This document shows, one piece after another, positions 36,501 through 45,741 of a DNA stretch of 50,256 nt. Numbering within the stretch: the first letter of the stretch is position 1; each line of letters opens with the position of its first letter. The DNA lies in the NCBI GenBank assembly GCA_023300235.1, contig JALZWN010000063.1, forward strand, positions 1 to 50,256, read 5' to 3'. Made by a program: the position numbers and the translations under genes. Below the pieces are notes generated by a model. That model made no database searches and was not told where the DNA came from. It worked only from the letters and a program-made list of their open reading frames with translations. Origin of the DNA: Mariniblastus sp. Its GTDB lineage: Bacteria; Planctomycetota; Planctomycetia; Pirellulales; Pirellulaceae.

Positions 36501-39130
36501 GAAACAGTGATCGTGATCGCGTCAATAATCGTTGGCGCCGCCGGTTCGAGATCCGACGGGTCGGTTAAGTTGATTCGATCAAGTGCATTTGCTCCGTCAA
36601 TCACCACACCAAAATCAGTCACCTGGCCGAAGATCGTGAAATTTTCGTCGTTTTGAAATTCAGTCGCATCGTAAGTGATAAAGAACTGGCCACCATTAGT
36701 GTTCGGTAAACTTGTCTTGGCGTAAGCAAGAACCCCCGGACGATCAAACGTCAGGTCACTCAAAATTTCGTCATTCAATCGGAAGCCCGGTCCGCCAGAG
36801 GAGGTGTTTGTCGGATCACCGGCTTGAGCGACAAACCGCTCGAACAGCAAATTGCCATCGTCTGCCAAAACCGGCAGGCCAAGATCATCGGAAACAGGAG
36901 TCTCGATCACACGATGGAAACTCAACCCGTCATAAAAACCATCTTCCACCAAGTTCACAAAACTGTTGACTGAAACCGGCGTAAGGTCTTCGAACAAATC
37001 CACTACGACATCGCCGACTTCCGTACGGATCGTTGCCGTGTAGTCTCGCGTTTGATCAATCGTTAGCGGAGGCCCGTCACCATCAAAGCTGTCGCCGTAG
37101 ATTCCATTTCGATCAACTGGATCGACTGCCGCGAGCTGCCCATTCCCTTGGAACGGCTGGAAACCCGGAAGCGATACTTGAAACGTCTCGGTCGTCGAAA
37201 CTTGATTCTCGTCGGTCACGGTAACCGTAAACTCTGCGGTTCCGCTATCGAGCAAACCAGGAGTCCATGTGATTAGTCCATCGTCCGAAATCGTCGGCAA
37301 GTTGGCAGATCCGTCAACCGCATCCCCACTCGCCTCCAACGCAAAACTGACTGCTGAAGCGGCAGCGACTTCCGCGACCTCGACTTGCACTTCCAACGAC
37401 TCGTTAAAGTCGACCGTTTGGTCTTCAATCCCTGCTATCTCAAGGTCAATTTCATCAACGACCGAAACAGTGAACCCTACTTGGTCCGATTCGCCAAGCT
37501 CATTGGTGGCAGTCACTTGCAACACAAACGTCCCCGTTTCCGATGGCGTCCATAAGAACTCGCCCGTGTCAGGGTCGATGGTTGGCTGGGTAGCACCCGC
37601 CGAAATACCACTCTCCTCAATGTCTAGTTGATAAGTGACCACGTTATCTGGATCGGCATCAGCGAACGTGAAACCAAGCGATTGACCGACTTCTTGTTGA
37701 ATCAGAGCGTCGCCACCAAACAAATCCGGGAGCACGGGATTCAACGCGTCGTCAACCGCAGTGACTCGGATGTCTCTAAACGCAGTAACTGGCGTAGAAG
37801 TCAGTTCGCTCTGGACGGTGAAAACCGCCGTTAGCACGCCCTCAAGCGGAGCATCCCCACTGGTACCAAACTGAACCGAGCGGAGCACCGTTTGATATTC
37901 GCTGGCAAGGCCATCGCCGCTAAGCGAGAGAACGCCAGTTTGATTGTCATAACTGCCTGAAATATTACCCGACGGAACAAAAGACAACGTATCCAATTCG
38001 ACCCCATCAATCAGCTCGACCGTGGCCGACTCAATGATCTCAATCGAGTCTGACTCCAATACCAGATCCCTTGCAATCGCAACTGCCCCGGCATCTTCCA
38101 CGAACTCAATTTCCAAGTCAGGAACGGTTAGCTGCAGAGTGCTTGGCAAGTCAATGTCGTTTCCAAACTGAGTGGAATCAAAGTTAACGAATTCAAGTCG
38201 CTCAAAAATTCCGTCGAGAATCGCTTGCTGGCCATCAACCGTCTGGCTTTCGAACTGTCGAATATTAGACGAGCGTTCAAAATCGGCTTCGCTCGCATCA
38301 ATCGAGTCGACTCCTGAACGGCCTCTGATGAGAGCAGATCTTTCGAAAGTACTTGCCGCATCGATCACCACCACGTCATCGCCATTGCCTGCATCGACAA
38401 AAGTACTCTTATTGAAAGTGGCGGTGGCGTCTTGCAAGTCTGGCAGCACGCCGAGGAAATCATCGCCACTTCCCAGTCGTATCTTAGCGCTTTTCCCAAA
38501 ATCAGATTCGCCGGCGATCAACGCTTGATCATCCCCACTGCCAAGGTTGACTCGGAATTTACGATCGACCGAAAGCGAGTTGCTGGCGAACGTATCGTCA
38601 CCCGCGTTTCCATAGACTTTAAAGTTACGCCCAGCATCAAACGACTCGACCGCCAGGACATCATCGCCATCGCCTAAAAAGAAGTAAGCCGATCGACGGC
38701 TCAACGAATCAGTCAATTGAAACGCGTCATCACCCGCATTGCCTCGAACATGGTAGTTGTACGCAGACACTCCGGTGGCTTCCAACCGGTCATTGCCATC
38801 GCCACCTAGGAATCGAAACTCGCGTCCGCTTTCGAATCCGTCAAAGCTGACTTCATCCGCTCCACCGTTCAATTGAAACCGCGACCGCTCAAACGCCTGA
38901 GCAAACGTAAACTCGGTTTGCCCATTGATGGTGGTCGAATCCAACCCAGTAAATAGGACTTCGCCATTCGCGTCTTGCGAGACTTCAATTTGATTCGCGA
39001 GATCGTCGCCTGTGACGACTAATGTACTACCGGATAGACCGACCGTTACGTCACCTGCCAGAAGGCGTCGACCTTCGAGTGATTGATAGGAAAGCCCCTG
39101 TCGTCGTCTAGCTGAACTGAATGAGCGCAT
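36497..39130 (-). CDS. Planctomycete surface protein: LEPR-type N-terminus, beta-repeat and Ig-like region, C-terminal cyclophilin
   Basis: Large predicted exported protein of 877 residues. It begins with a short basic stretch and the planctomycete N-terminal motif S-L-E-G-R-R-L-L-A-G-D (17-27) instead of a classical signal. Next is a beta-rich region (about 30-320) with Asp/Gly repeats (G-G-D-G-N-D, G-D-G-D-D, N-A-G-D-D, G-S-G-D-D) like RTX/calcium-binding repeats, then Ig/cadherin-like domains (about 440-670; F-L-W-T-P-S-E-T-G-T). The C-terminus (about 693-877) is a cyclophilin-type peptidyl-prolyl isomerase: F-H-R-V-I, F-V-A-Q-A-G-D-P-T, G-G-P-G-F-R-L-N-D-E and N-T-N-G-G-Q-F-F-I-T. The fusion would place foldase activity at the cell surface. 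Its stop codon overlaps that of the NYN gene. Confidence 0.85.
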   Translation of the reverse strand: MRSFSSARRRQGLSYQSLEGRRLLAGDVTVGLSGSTLVVTGDDLANQIEVSQDANGEVLFTGLDSTTINGQTEFTFAQAFERSRFQLNGGADEVSFDGFESGREFRFLGGDGNDRLEATGVSAYNYHVRGNAGDDAFQLTDSLSRRSAYFFLGDGDDVLAVESFDAGRNFKVYGNAGDDTFASNSLSVDRKFRVNLGSGDDQALIAGESDFGKSAKIRLGSGDDFLGVLPDLQDATATFNKSTFVDAGNGDDVVVIDAASTFERSALIRGRSGVDSIDASEADFERSSNIRQFESQTVDGQQAILDGIFERLEFVNFDSTQFGNDIDLPSTLQLTVPDLEIEFVEDAGAVAIARDLVLESDSIEIIESATVELIDGVELDTLSFVPSGNISGSYDNQTGVLSLSGDGLASEYQTVLRSVQFGTSGDAPLEGVLTAVFTVQSELTSTPVTAFRDIRVTAVDDALNPVLPDLFGGDALIQQEVGQSLGFTFADADPDNVVTYQLDIEESGISAGATQPTIDPDTGEFLWTPSETGTFVLQVTATNELGESDQVGFTVSVVDEIDLEIAGIEDQTVDFNESLEVQVEVAEVAAASAVSFALEASGDAVDGSANLPTISDDGLITWTPGLLDSGTAEFTVTVTDENQVSTTETFQVSLPGFQPFQGNGQLAAVDPVDRNGIYGDSFDGDGPPLTIDQTRDYTATIRTEVGDVVVDLFEDLTPVSVNSFVNLVEDGFYDGLSFHRVIETPVSDDLGLPVLADDGNLLFERFVAQAGDPTNTSSGGPGFRLNDEILSDLTFDRPGVLAYAKTSLPNTNGGQFFITYDATEFQNDENFTIFGQVTDFGVVIDGANALDRINLTDPSDLEPAAPTIIDAITITVS

Positions 39131-39338
39131 CGAATCCCCTTGGTGTGAATTGAACTCTCAATCTTACATCAAGATCGTGCTTCCCGCAGAGCTATTTTCG
39201 TTCGCAAGCAGGGATTTGACAGCTTGCGTGACCACGAGGGACTCTGTGCTTAACGGGCTGCTTAAAGCCCCGCTTAAAGATCTACGACGCGGCTTGCAGC
39301 AAAAACACAACCGATAGCGATGCCACACCCTGACGCAA

Positions 39339-40994
39339 TTACCCCACATCCACAATCGTTTGATCGTAATCCGCAGGCGGCTCAAACCCCAAGCACTTGA
39401 TCACCGTCGCGGCGAGACTACTGATGCCCAACGGTTCGGCGGTTTCCACCAAACGCAAACTCGCGGTGCCGCTGGCGTCGTAGATGTAACACGGCACGGG
39501 GTTCAGCGTGTGACTGGTTTTCATTTTCGGCAGTCCGTCTTTGCCGAGTTTCGGTTGGCCCGTTTTTTTGTCGACTTCGTACATCTCGTCGGCGTTGCCA
39601 TGATCAGCGGTCACGATCATCAAACCGCCCTGAGCATCCATCGCTTTTTTAAGCCGAGCCAAACAAAGGTCGACGGTTTCAACGGACACCTCAACGGCCA
39701 GCAAGTTGCCAGTGTGACCAACCATATCACCGTGCGGATAGTTCACGCGAATGAAATCGTGTTTATTCTGATTGATCGAATCCAACAACACATCCGTAAT
39801 CTCTCCGCCCTTCATCCACGGCCGTTGCTCAAACGGCAGCAAGTCCGAAGTGATCTCGACGTACTCCTCGGTGGCTTCGTTAAACTTATCGCTGCGGTTG
39901 CCGTTAAAGAAGTAAGTCACGTGGCCGTATTTTTGTGTTTCACTGACGGCCAACTGCGTCACACCGGCTTCGGCCAAGTACTGGCCCATCACCTGATCGA
40001 TTGACGGCGGCGAGACCAAATAGTTTTTCGGGATTTGCTGGTCGGCATCGTACTGCATAATCCCAGCAAACTTCACATCCGGAATCGGCCCACGATCGAA
40101 CTCAGTTAAATCAGGGTCGTCAAACGCACGAGAAATCTCCAAAGCTCGGTCACCGCGGAAATTGAACAGCACCACACTATCGCCATCAACGATCGGGCCA
40201 ACCGGTTTGCCGTCACGAACGACCACAAACTCTTTCAAATCTTGATCGATCACGCCGGGCGTTTCGGATCGCAGCGTTTCAATCGCTTCGGTGGCATTGG
40301 CAAACTCGCGGCCGATGCCTTTGACATGCACGTCCCAACCGCGTTTGACCATCGGCCAATCGGCGCTGTAGCGGTCCATCGTAATAAACAATCGTCCGCC
40401 ACCCGAAGCGATCGCGTAATCAAAATCGCCCGCCGAGTTGATCTCGGTCAAAACCGCTTCGGCTTTCGCCACATACTCCAACGCCGAAGTCGGCCCCACG
40501 TCACGACCGTCCAACAACACGTGCAAACGAACCTTACGGATGCCTTGCGAATGGGCTTGCTTGATCATCGCGATGACGATGTCGATGTGGGAGTGAACGT
40601 TTCCGTCGGACAACAGCCCCAATAAGTGCAATGTTTGATCGGCCTCCAGCGAGCCCGTAAGGTTTTGCCATTGGTCGCCGCTGAACATGTCGCCCGAGGC
40701 CACTGCGTTTTTCACCAACAACGCGCCTTGATCGAAAACTCGTCCGGCTCCGATCGCGTTGTGCCCAACTTCGCTGTTCCCCATGTCACCATCGGACGGC
40801 ATTCCGACCGCGCGGCCGTGAGCTTTTAGCGTCGTGTAGATCGCGTTTTCTTTCAACCAATCCAGCGTCGGAGTGGAAGCCTTGGCAACCATATCTCCAG
40901 CATCGCCCGCTCCAATGCCAACACCGTCCATAATGACCAACATAACAGGGCCCTGTGGGCCGTTGAACGAAGCGTTTTTCTGTAGAGGGTTCAT
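39339..40994 (-). CDS. gpmI: 2,3-bisphosphoglycerate-independent phosphoglycerate mutase
   Basis: Glycolytic enzyme that interconverts 3- and 2-phosphoglycerate using two Mn ions. The protein has 551 residues from the ATG at 40994, a little longer than the usual 510-520. Landmarks are the metal-binding V-I-M-D-G-V-G (20-26; D23), the catalytic serine in G-N-S-E-V-G-H-N-A-I-G-A-G-R (72-85; S74) and the C-terminal metal site V-T-A-D-H-G-N-A-D-E-M. An upstream ATG at 41033 would add 13 residues that do not resemble the family. It is divergent from pgi, another glycolytic gene, across 297 bases. Confidence 0.96.
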   Translation of the reverse strand: MNPLQKNASFNGPQGPVMLVIMDGVGIGAGDAGDMVAKASTPTLDWLKENAIYTTLKAHGRAVGMPSDGDMGNSEVGHNAIGAGRVFDQGALLVKNAVASGDMFSGDQWQNLTGSLEADQTLHLLGLLSDGNVHSHIDIVIAMIKQAHSQGIRKVRLHVLLDGRDVGPTSALEYVAKAEAVLTEINSAGDFDYAIASGGGRLFITMDRYSADWPMVKRGWDVHVKGIGREFANATEAIETLRSETPGVIDQDLKEFVVVRDGKPVGPIVDGDSVVLFNFRGDRALEISRAFDDPDLTEFDRGPIPDVKFAGIMQYDADQQIPKNYLVSPPSIDQVMGQYLAEAGVTQLAVSETQKYGHVTYFFNGNRSDKFNEATEEYVEITSDLLPFEQRPWMKGGEITDVLLDSINQNKHDFIRVNYPHGDMVGHTGNLLAVEVSVETVDLCLARLKKAMDAQGGLMIVTADHGNADEMYEVDKKTGQPKLGKDGLPKMKTSHTLNPVPCYIYDASGTASLRLVETAEPLGISSLAATVIKCLGFEPPADYDQTIVDVG

Positions 40995-41291
40995 GTGAGT
41001 TTTGGCTTGCGGTGGAAGGAAAATAAACAACACCGGTTGTGGTCAACTTTGACAGGCCGGCTGATTTAATATTGCATCCCGAGTGGCAAGTTTTGTCGAG
41101 TGCTAACGGGCCGATTGAGTGGGTTTTCCCAAGTGCGGTGCCTGCGGCCAAAATCGCGCCGTAAACGCCAGCAAGACGCCAACAAAAATAACTCTGAATC
41201 CGCGCACGACCACGTACCGGGACTGGCACAAAACTAATGCAATGGCGACAATGTTCGGATCATAGGTGTTTCACTCATAAAATAAAAAGCC
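40995..41291. other. Divergent gpmI-pgi promoter region
   Basis: This 297-base spacer must hold promoters for both genes. An AT-rich stretch, CACTCATAAAATAAAAAGCC, lies directly before pgi. I find no clear hexamer pair or operator. Confidence 0.35.
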
Positions 41292-42710
41292 ATGACCAAA
41301 CATACCCCACTGAAGTTCGACTATTCCAACGCCATCATCCCAGAGTACGGAATCTCCGAAGAGATGATCCAGGGCATTGCCGATAAACTTAATGCCGCTC
41401 AACAAGAAGTCCTGAAGACCGACCTCGAACTTTGGGGAAGCGACGCAGACGTGCCAGCTGAAAAGCAACCATTGGACGCGGGCTTCCACGAGATGCCAGA
41501 GCGGATTTTGGACGCTTACCAGAGCGACCGCGAAAACAGCGAACTTGGCCGGATCTTAAAAACCGCTGCTCGGATGCGAGAGAGCGTCGACAAAGTCGTG
41601 ATCCTTGGCATCGGCGGATCTTACATGGGCGCCCGAGCCTTAATGGAGTCCTGTTGCCAACCGTACCACAACGAACTGCCTCGTTCGGCTCGTGGCGGTC
41701 GACCACGAATTTACTTTGAAGGAAACAACGTCGACAACGATTGGTCGCAAGCATTGCTGCAATTTTTGGAAGCCGACTCGCAAGGGGACGGCCCTGAAGG
41801 TAATTGGGGAATTGTAGTCATCAGCAAAAGCGGAGGCACGCTGGAAACCGCCGCCGCGTTCCGACAGTTCTTACGAGCCCTCGAAAACAAAGTCGGCGCC
41901 GATCGTTTGCCCGAGTTCGTCGTCCCTGTCACCGGTGCCGAAGGAAAACTCGCCAGCCTGTCCGACGCGATCGGTTGCAAAGAACGCTTCGAAGTTCCCG
42001 ACGGCGTTGGCGGCCGGTTCTCTGTGTTCAGCGCCGTTGGTTTATTGCCCGCCGCAATCATGGGCATCGACGTCGTTGCTTTGCTTGAAGGCGCCGCCAC
42101 GATGAACAGCCAGTTCCGCACCGCACCTTTGGGTAGCAACCCGGTTTTGGATTACGTTGCGGTCAATCACTTGCTAGAAAAAGAACGCGGCGTGAACACG
42201 CGGGTGATGTCGGTTTGGACCAAGTCGCTCGAGTCGATCGGATTATGGTACGACCAATTGCTGGCCGAAAGCTTAGGCAAAGCAGAGCAGGGGGCTTTGC
42301 CGCTGACCTGTGTCAACTCTCGCGACTTGCACTCCCGGGCTCAACAGCACCAAGAAGGCGTCCGCGATAAAGTCATGAACAACATCGTGCTGGACGTTTG
42401 GCGACAAGATCCATTGTCGATCGGCCACAGCGACAACAACGAAGACCTGCTGAACGAGCTCTCGGACAAAACATTGCCCGAAGTCATGGACGCGGCTTTG
42501 CGAGGAACCAATCTGGCCTATCAAGAAGACAAACGCCCGACGACGAACCTGCACTTAGCCGGATCCAACGAATCGACCGTCGGTCAGCTTTTGCAAATGC
42601 TGATGCTGACCACCGTGGTCGAAGGCCGGCTGATGGGAATCAATCCCTATGGACAGCCCGGCGTCGAAAAGTACAAAAACTACATGAACCAGTTGCTTCG
42701 CAAAGCGTAG
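41292..42710 (+). CDS. pgi: Glucose-6-phosphate isomerase
   Basis: Glycolytic isomerase, 472 residues, within the range of the shorter bacterial forms. The two SIS domains are visible: K-V-V-I-L-G-I-G-G-S-Y-M-G-A-R-A-L (about 101-117) and I-V-V-I-S-K-S-G-G-T-L-E-T (about 174-186), followed by R-F-S-V-F-S-A-V-G-L-L-P-A (phosphate-binding and hinge). The C-terminus has the catalytic-region Q-Q-H-Q-E-G and N-P-Y-G-Q-P-G-V-E-x-x-K. It is divergent from gpmI and followed after 31 bases by the UPF0173 hydrolase, so these two may be co-transcribed. Confidence 0.96.
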   Translation: MTKHTPLKFDYSNAIIPEYGISEEMIQGIADKLNAAQQEVLKTDLELWGSDADVPAEKQPLDAGFHEMPERILDAYQSDRENSELGRILKTAARMRESVDKVVILGIGGSYMGARALMESCCQPYHNELPRSARGGRPRIYFEGNNVDNDWSQALLQFLEADSQGDGPEGNWGIVVISKSGGTLETAAAFRQFLRALENKVGADRLPEFVVPVTGAEGKLASLSDAIGCKERFEVPDGVGGRFSVFSAVGLLPAAIMGIDVVALLEGAATMNSQFRTAPLGSNPVLDYVAVNHLLEKERGVNTRVMSVWTKSLESIGLWYDQLLAESLGKAEQGALPLTCVNSRDLHSRAQQHQEGVRDKVMNNIVLDVWRQDPLSIGHSDNNEDLLNELSDKTLPEVMDAALRGTNLAYQEDKRPTTNLHLAGSNESTVGQLLQMLMLTTVVEGRLMGINPYGQPGVEKYKNYMNQLLRKA

Positions 42711-42741
42711 CAAACACTAGAACCATGATGGGGCAAAAAAA

Positions 42742-43437
42742 ATGAGCATTGAATTAACTTGGTTGGGGCATGCATGCTGGCTAATCAAATACCAGGATCA
42801 TCGAATCCTACTTGATCCGTACTTGAACGATTCGCCCACGGCCCCAATGAAGGCCGCGGACGTCGACGCCGATACGATTTTGGTCTCGCACGGTCACTTT
42901 GATCACGTCGCTGACGTGGCGGAAATCGCCAATCGCTGCGGCTCCACCGTGATTGCGATGTTTGAAATTGCCGAATGGTTTGCATCAAAACATCAAGTCA
43001 AAAACACGATCGGCATGAACATCGGTGGCTCGCTGGAACTGCCGTTTGGGTCGATCAAAATGACTCCGGCGGTTCACAGCTCGCAGTTGCCTGACGGAAC
43101 CTACGGTGGAGTGGCTGCCGGATTCTTGGTGCTGATGGGCGACAAGAAGATCTATTTCGCTTGTGACACGGCATTGTTTTCGGACATGAAGCTGATCGCA
43201 GAAAAAGAAATCGACGTTGCTGTTTTGCCGATCGGCGATCAGTTCACCATGGGCCCAAATGACAGCGTCCGAGCGGTCAAGTACTTGAACGCAAAACAGG
43301 TACTGCCATCGCACTACAACACGTGGCCGCCGATCGAACAAGACGCAGCTGAGTGGGCGGAAGTCGTGAAAGCCGGCACGATCACTCAACCGTTCGTACT
43401 GTTGCCCGGCGAAACACATGTGATCGAGTCAAATTAA
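42742..43437 (+). CDS. UPF0173 metal-dependent hydrolase
   Basis: Metallo-beta-lactamase-fold protein of 231 residues, standard length for UPF0173 (UlaG-like). The N-terminus W-L-G-H-A-C-W and the metal motif S-H50-G-H-F-D-H55 are present, with later ligands in P-A-V-H-S, A-C-D-T-A-L-F and S-H-Y-N-T-W-P-P. The physiological substrate of the family is not established. It starts 31 bases after pgi, preceded by GGGGCAAAAAAA, which is not a good ribosome-binding site. Confidence 0.92.
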   Translation: MSIELTWLGHACWLIKYQDHRILLDPYLNDSPTAPMKAADVDADTILVSHGHFDHVADVAEIANRCGSTVIAMFEIAEWFASKHQVKNTIGMNIGGSLELPFGSIKMTPAVHSSQLPDGTYGGVAAGFLVLMGDKKIYFACDTALFSDMKLIAEKEIDVAVLPIGDQFTMGPNDSVRAVKYLNAKQVLPSHYNTWPPIEQDAAEWAEVVKAGTITQPFVLLPGETHVIESN

Positions 43438-43758
43438 CTCAGCAAGTTTTCACCGTTTTGGTAAGCGGGACTTGATGGTTTATTAAGCCGTTTTAGCGAC
43501 GTTTGGAATTGAATTAAATCAACAGGCCCAAAGTCGCCGTTGGTAGCACTGGAAATTCCAGTCTATCAATTACTTGAAAAGACGAACGTGCTTTCGGAGG
43601 ACCACAAGGCACCCACGCCTGCCGACGAATCGTTAAGCGAAGCATCGAGTCGTCAAACGAAGCACCGAGTCGATGGGCTGAAATGTCCATCAAGCGGCTA
43701 ACACTACATTCTCACTCCCTTACTAAGTGGCTGGCCATCACCGTCAGACGTTGAATCG
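43438..43758. other. Spacer with a short imperfect direct repeat
   Basis: No gene is seen in this 321-base stretch. CGAAGCATCGAGTCG (43638-43652) recurs as CGAAGCACCGAGTCG (43658-43672), with one mismatch at a period of 20 bases. Confidence 0.5.
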
Positions 43759-44727
43759 ATGATACTCAATAAACCGCTTCAATCGCTAAGCCACATCACC
43801 GTGAAGGCTATGCTGTTTCTGTTTTGCTGGGCCCTACTTGGCTCATCAATCACCCAAGCCCAAGAAACCAAGCTCGCTTGGCAATTGAAACAAGGCGATC
43901 AGTTTCTAGTCGACACCACGAAGCTTTCCAAACGCACTTCAATGCTCGACTCGCGACTCGCGACCACGATCACCGACGTCGCGATCGGATTTGGATGGAC
44001 CGTCGACTCCGTTGATGCTGGCGGAACAGCAACGATAACCCAAACACTCAAAAACTTCTCGATCAGCATCAGCGACCCCGCCGTGCCGAGCCAAGCTCTG
44101 GCGTATTCGTCGGACATTCCTCCGGAGGAACTCCCCACCGCGATGCGCAAGCTACAACGCAAATCCAAACCGCTTGTCGGCCTCAAGTGCATTTTAGAAA
44201 TGACCAGCAACGGTGAAATCACTTCGGTTCGAATCGACGCAGCCAACCAGAAGAAACTGGACAAACTTGAAACTTCCCCGAACCTGCAAGCGTTGTTCAG
44301 CAAAGCGTCTTTGGAAAAGCTCAGCAAAGACCTATCGATAACGGCAATCCCTCGCGATGCCGATCCTACCGGCTGGTCAAAAACTGAAACTCAATCGAGC
44401 GGATTTGGAGAAATCTCCGTCGACCATAAGTTTTCTGTCGGATCAAGCCAGACAGTGAAAGGTCGTGAGCAAATAAAAATCGACGTCACTTCCAGCCTCA
44501 CTCCGACGGCAACCGAGAACGCCCCAGAGAAGTCGACCGCCAAAAACGAAATCTCGCAATCGCTCCGATTACTGACCGGCAACGGAACCATCATCTTCGA
44601 TGTCGACGGCGGTTACTTTTCAAACAGCCAATTCGAAACAAAAATCAAGTCCGAACGAAAGTATCGCGAAAAGTTGATTTTGACTTCGATCGAAAACGAA
44701 ACTCGAATCAAGATCGAAAAGCAATGA
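43759..44727 (+). CDS. Secreted DUF6263-like protein
   Basis: Predicted exported protein of 322 residues with unknown function. The signal spans about 15-35 and ends near I-T-Q-A-Q. The body has W-Q-L-K-Q-G-D-Q-F-L-V-D-T-T-K at the start and alternating beta strands with Ser/Thr-rich faces, resembling the secreted DUF6263 family of planctomycetes. The C-terminal third is Lys/Glu-rich. Its stop overlaps the start of the Rieske gene (ATGA at 44724-44727), so the two are translationally coupled. Confidence 0.75.
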   Translation: MILNKPLQSLSHITVKAMLFLFCWALLGSSITQAQETKLAWQLKQGDQFLVDTTKLSKRTSMLDSRLATTITDVAIGFGWTVDSVDAGGTATITQTLKNFSISISDPAVPSQALAYSSDIPPEELPTAMRKLQRKSKPLVGLKCILEMTSNGEITSVRIDAANQKKLDKLETSPNLQALFSKASLEKLSKDLSITAIPRDADPTGWSKTETQSSGFGEISVDHKFSVGSSQTVKGREQIKIDVTSSLTPTATENAPEKSTAKNEISQSLRLLTGNGTIIFDVDGGYFSNSQFETKIKSERKYREKLILTSIENETRIKIEKQ

Positions 44728-45185
44728 AGCCAGAATTTAAAACGGTCGGCAAGGTCGGCGAGATCGCCCCTGGCTCAGGCAAAGCCTTTGAGTTCGGTGA
44801 TCAAATGGTTGCGATCTTTTTGGAGGCCGACGGAACCTACCTAGCGATCGACGATCTGTGCCCTCACATGGGTGCTTCGCTCGCATCAGGGAATTTTTCC
44901 GACGGCATCGTGACTTGCCCATGGCACGCGTGGAGCTTTGACGCTCGCGACGGTGCTTGGTGCGACAACCGACGACTCAAAATTGACACCTTCCAAGTTC
45001 GAATTCAAGGCGACCAGATCCAACTTGCTGCCGTTGAATCCGACGAATCCGCTGGCGGATCGGCGTTGGGCGGCGGTGCTTCTTACGGCGGCAGGCCCGG
45101 CGGCGGCAGCATAAAAAAAACCGAAGCGTGCGATAGCTGCGAAACAAACGACGACTCCGAAACCGATCCACAAACGCCTGAGTAA
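44724..45185 (+). CDS. Rieske [2Fe-2S] ferredoxin-type protein
   Basis: Small cytosolic electron carrier of 153 residues, similar to NirD-type Rieske proteins. Both cluster-binding boxes are intact: C46-P-H48-M-G and C65-P-W-H68-A-W. After the Rieske domain (about 1-105) comes a Gly/Ser-rich tail with a further C-D-S-C-E motif (about 137-141), which is not part of the standard fold. It overlaps the preceding gene by four bases and is followed after 12 bases by the MazG-like gene. A partner oxidoreductase is not seen in the window. Confidence 0.92.
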   Translation: MKPEFKTVGKVGEIAPGSGKAFEFGDQMVAIFLEADGTYLAIDDLCPHMGASLASGNFSDGIVTCPWHAWSFDARDGAWCDNRRLKIDTFQVRIQGDQIQLAAVESDESAGGSALGGGASYGGRPGGGSIKKTEACDSCETNDDSETDPQTPE

Positions 45186-45197
45186 GGAGCTCTGCCG

Positions 45198-45569
45198 ATG
45201 ACATCTTCCTCCACGCCGGTCAACGTCTCATTGCAGTCGTTTCAAAAGCTGATCCACGAGATGTATTTTGAAAAGGATCAAGAACGCGGCATTCCGGCGA
45301 CCTTCCTCTGGCTGTCCGAAGAAATCGGTGAACTCGCCGCAGCACTAAGAGAAACCACCCCCGCCGAACGGGAGCGGATTCCAGCTGATGAATTCAAAGC
45401 CCGCCAAGAAAATCTTGCCGCCGAATTCGCGGACGTACTGGCATGGCTGGCCACGATTGCGAACGTCGCCGAAGTCGACTTAAGCCAAGCCGTTCATAAG
45501 AAATACGGATCTGGCTGCCCAGGATGCCAACAATTCATTTGCCAATGCCCCGATTCAGAGAAACCGTAA
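45198..45569 (+). CDS. MazG-like nucleotide pyrophosphohydrolase
   Basis: Predicted all-alpha NTP pyrophosphohydrolase of 123 residues that would cleave nucleoside triphosphates to monophosphate and pyrophosphate. The metal-binding E-E-I-G-E-L (about 41-46) and E-F-A-D-V-L-A-W-L (about 75-83) are visible. The C-terminus is Cys-rich (G-C-P-G-C...C-Q-C-P), probably a small zinc site, common in this archaeal/planctomycete-type single-domain group. Third gene of the tight 43759-45569 cluster. Confidence 0.88.
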   Translation: MTSSSTPVNVSLQSFQKLIHEMYFEKDQERGIPATFLWLSEEIGELAAALRETTPAERERIPADEFKARQENLAAEFADVLAWLATIANVAEVDLSQAVHKKYGSGCPGCQQFICQCPDSEKP

Positions 45570-45593
45570 CTGGCCGACAACGAGCTTTCATTA

Positions 45594-45629
45594 GCCGCAT
45601 GAACACAAGCCGTATGAACACAAGCCGTA
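45594..45629. repeat. 15-bp tandem repeat after the MazG-like gene
   Basis: GCC-G[CT]-ATGAACACAA repeats twice (45594-45608, 45609-45623; one mismatch), followed by a partial GCCGTA copy. It lies in the 170-base spacer before the next gene. Confidence 0.75.
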
Positions 45630-45741
45630 GTGAGGTTGGGCCAACATTAAACCTTAGAATCGCTTTAGCTCAACCGACACTTCAATTAGAATTAGCGGCC
45701 GCCACTCATTCCCACCTCTTTAAATAGCGATCAAAATCCGT

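Noticed and set aside
36497-39130. Asp/Gly repeats as an RTX toxin
   Set aside because: The repeats are irregular and the protein has a planctomycete surface-protein N-terminus and cyclophilin C-terminus; no type I secretion genes are linked.
43638-43672. Short direct repeat as a CRISPR start
   Set aside because: Only two copies with a period of 20 bases, no spacers of regular size and no cas genes.
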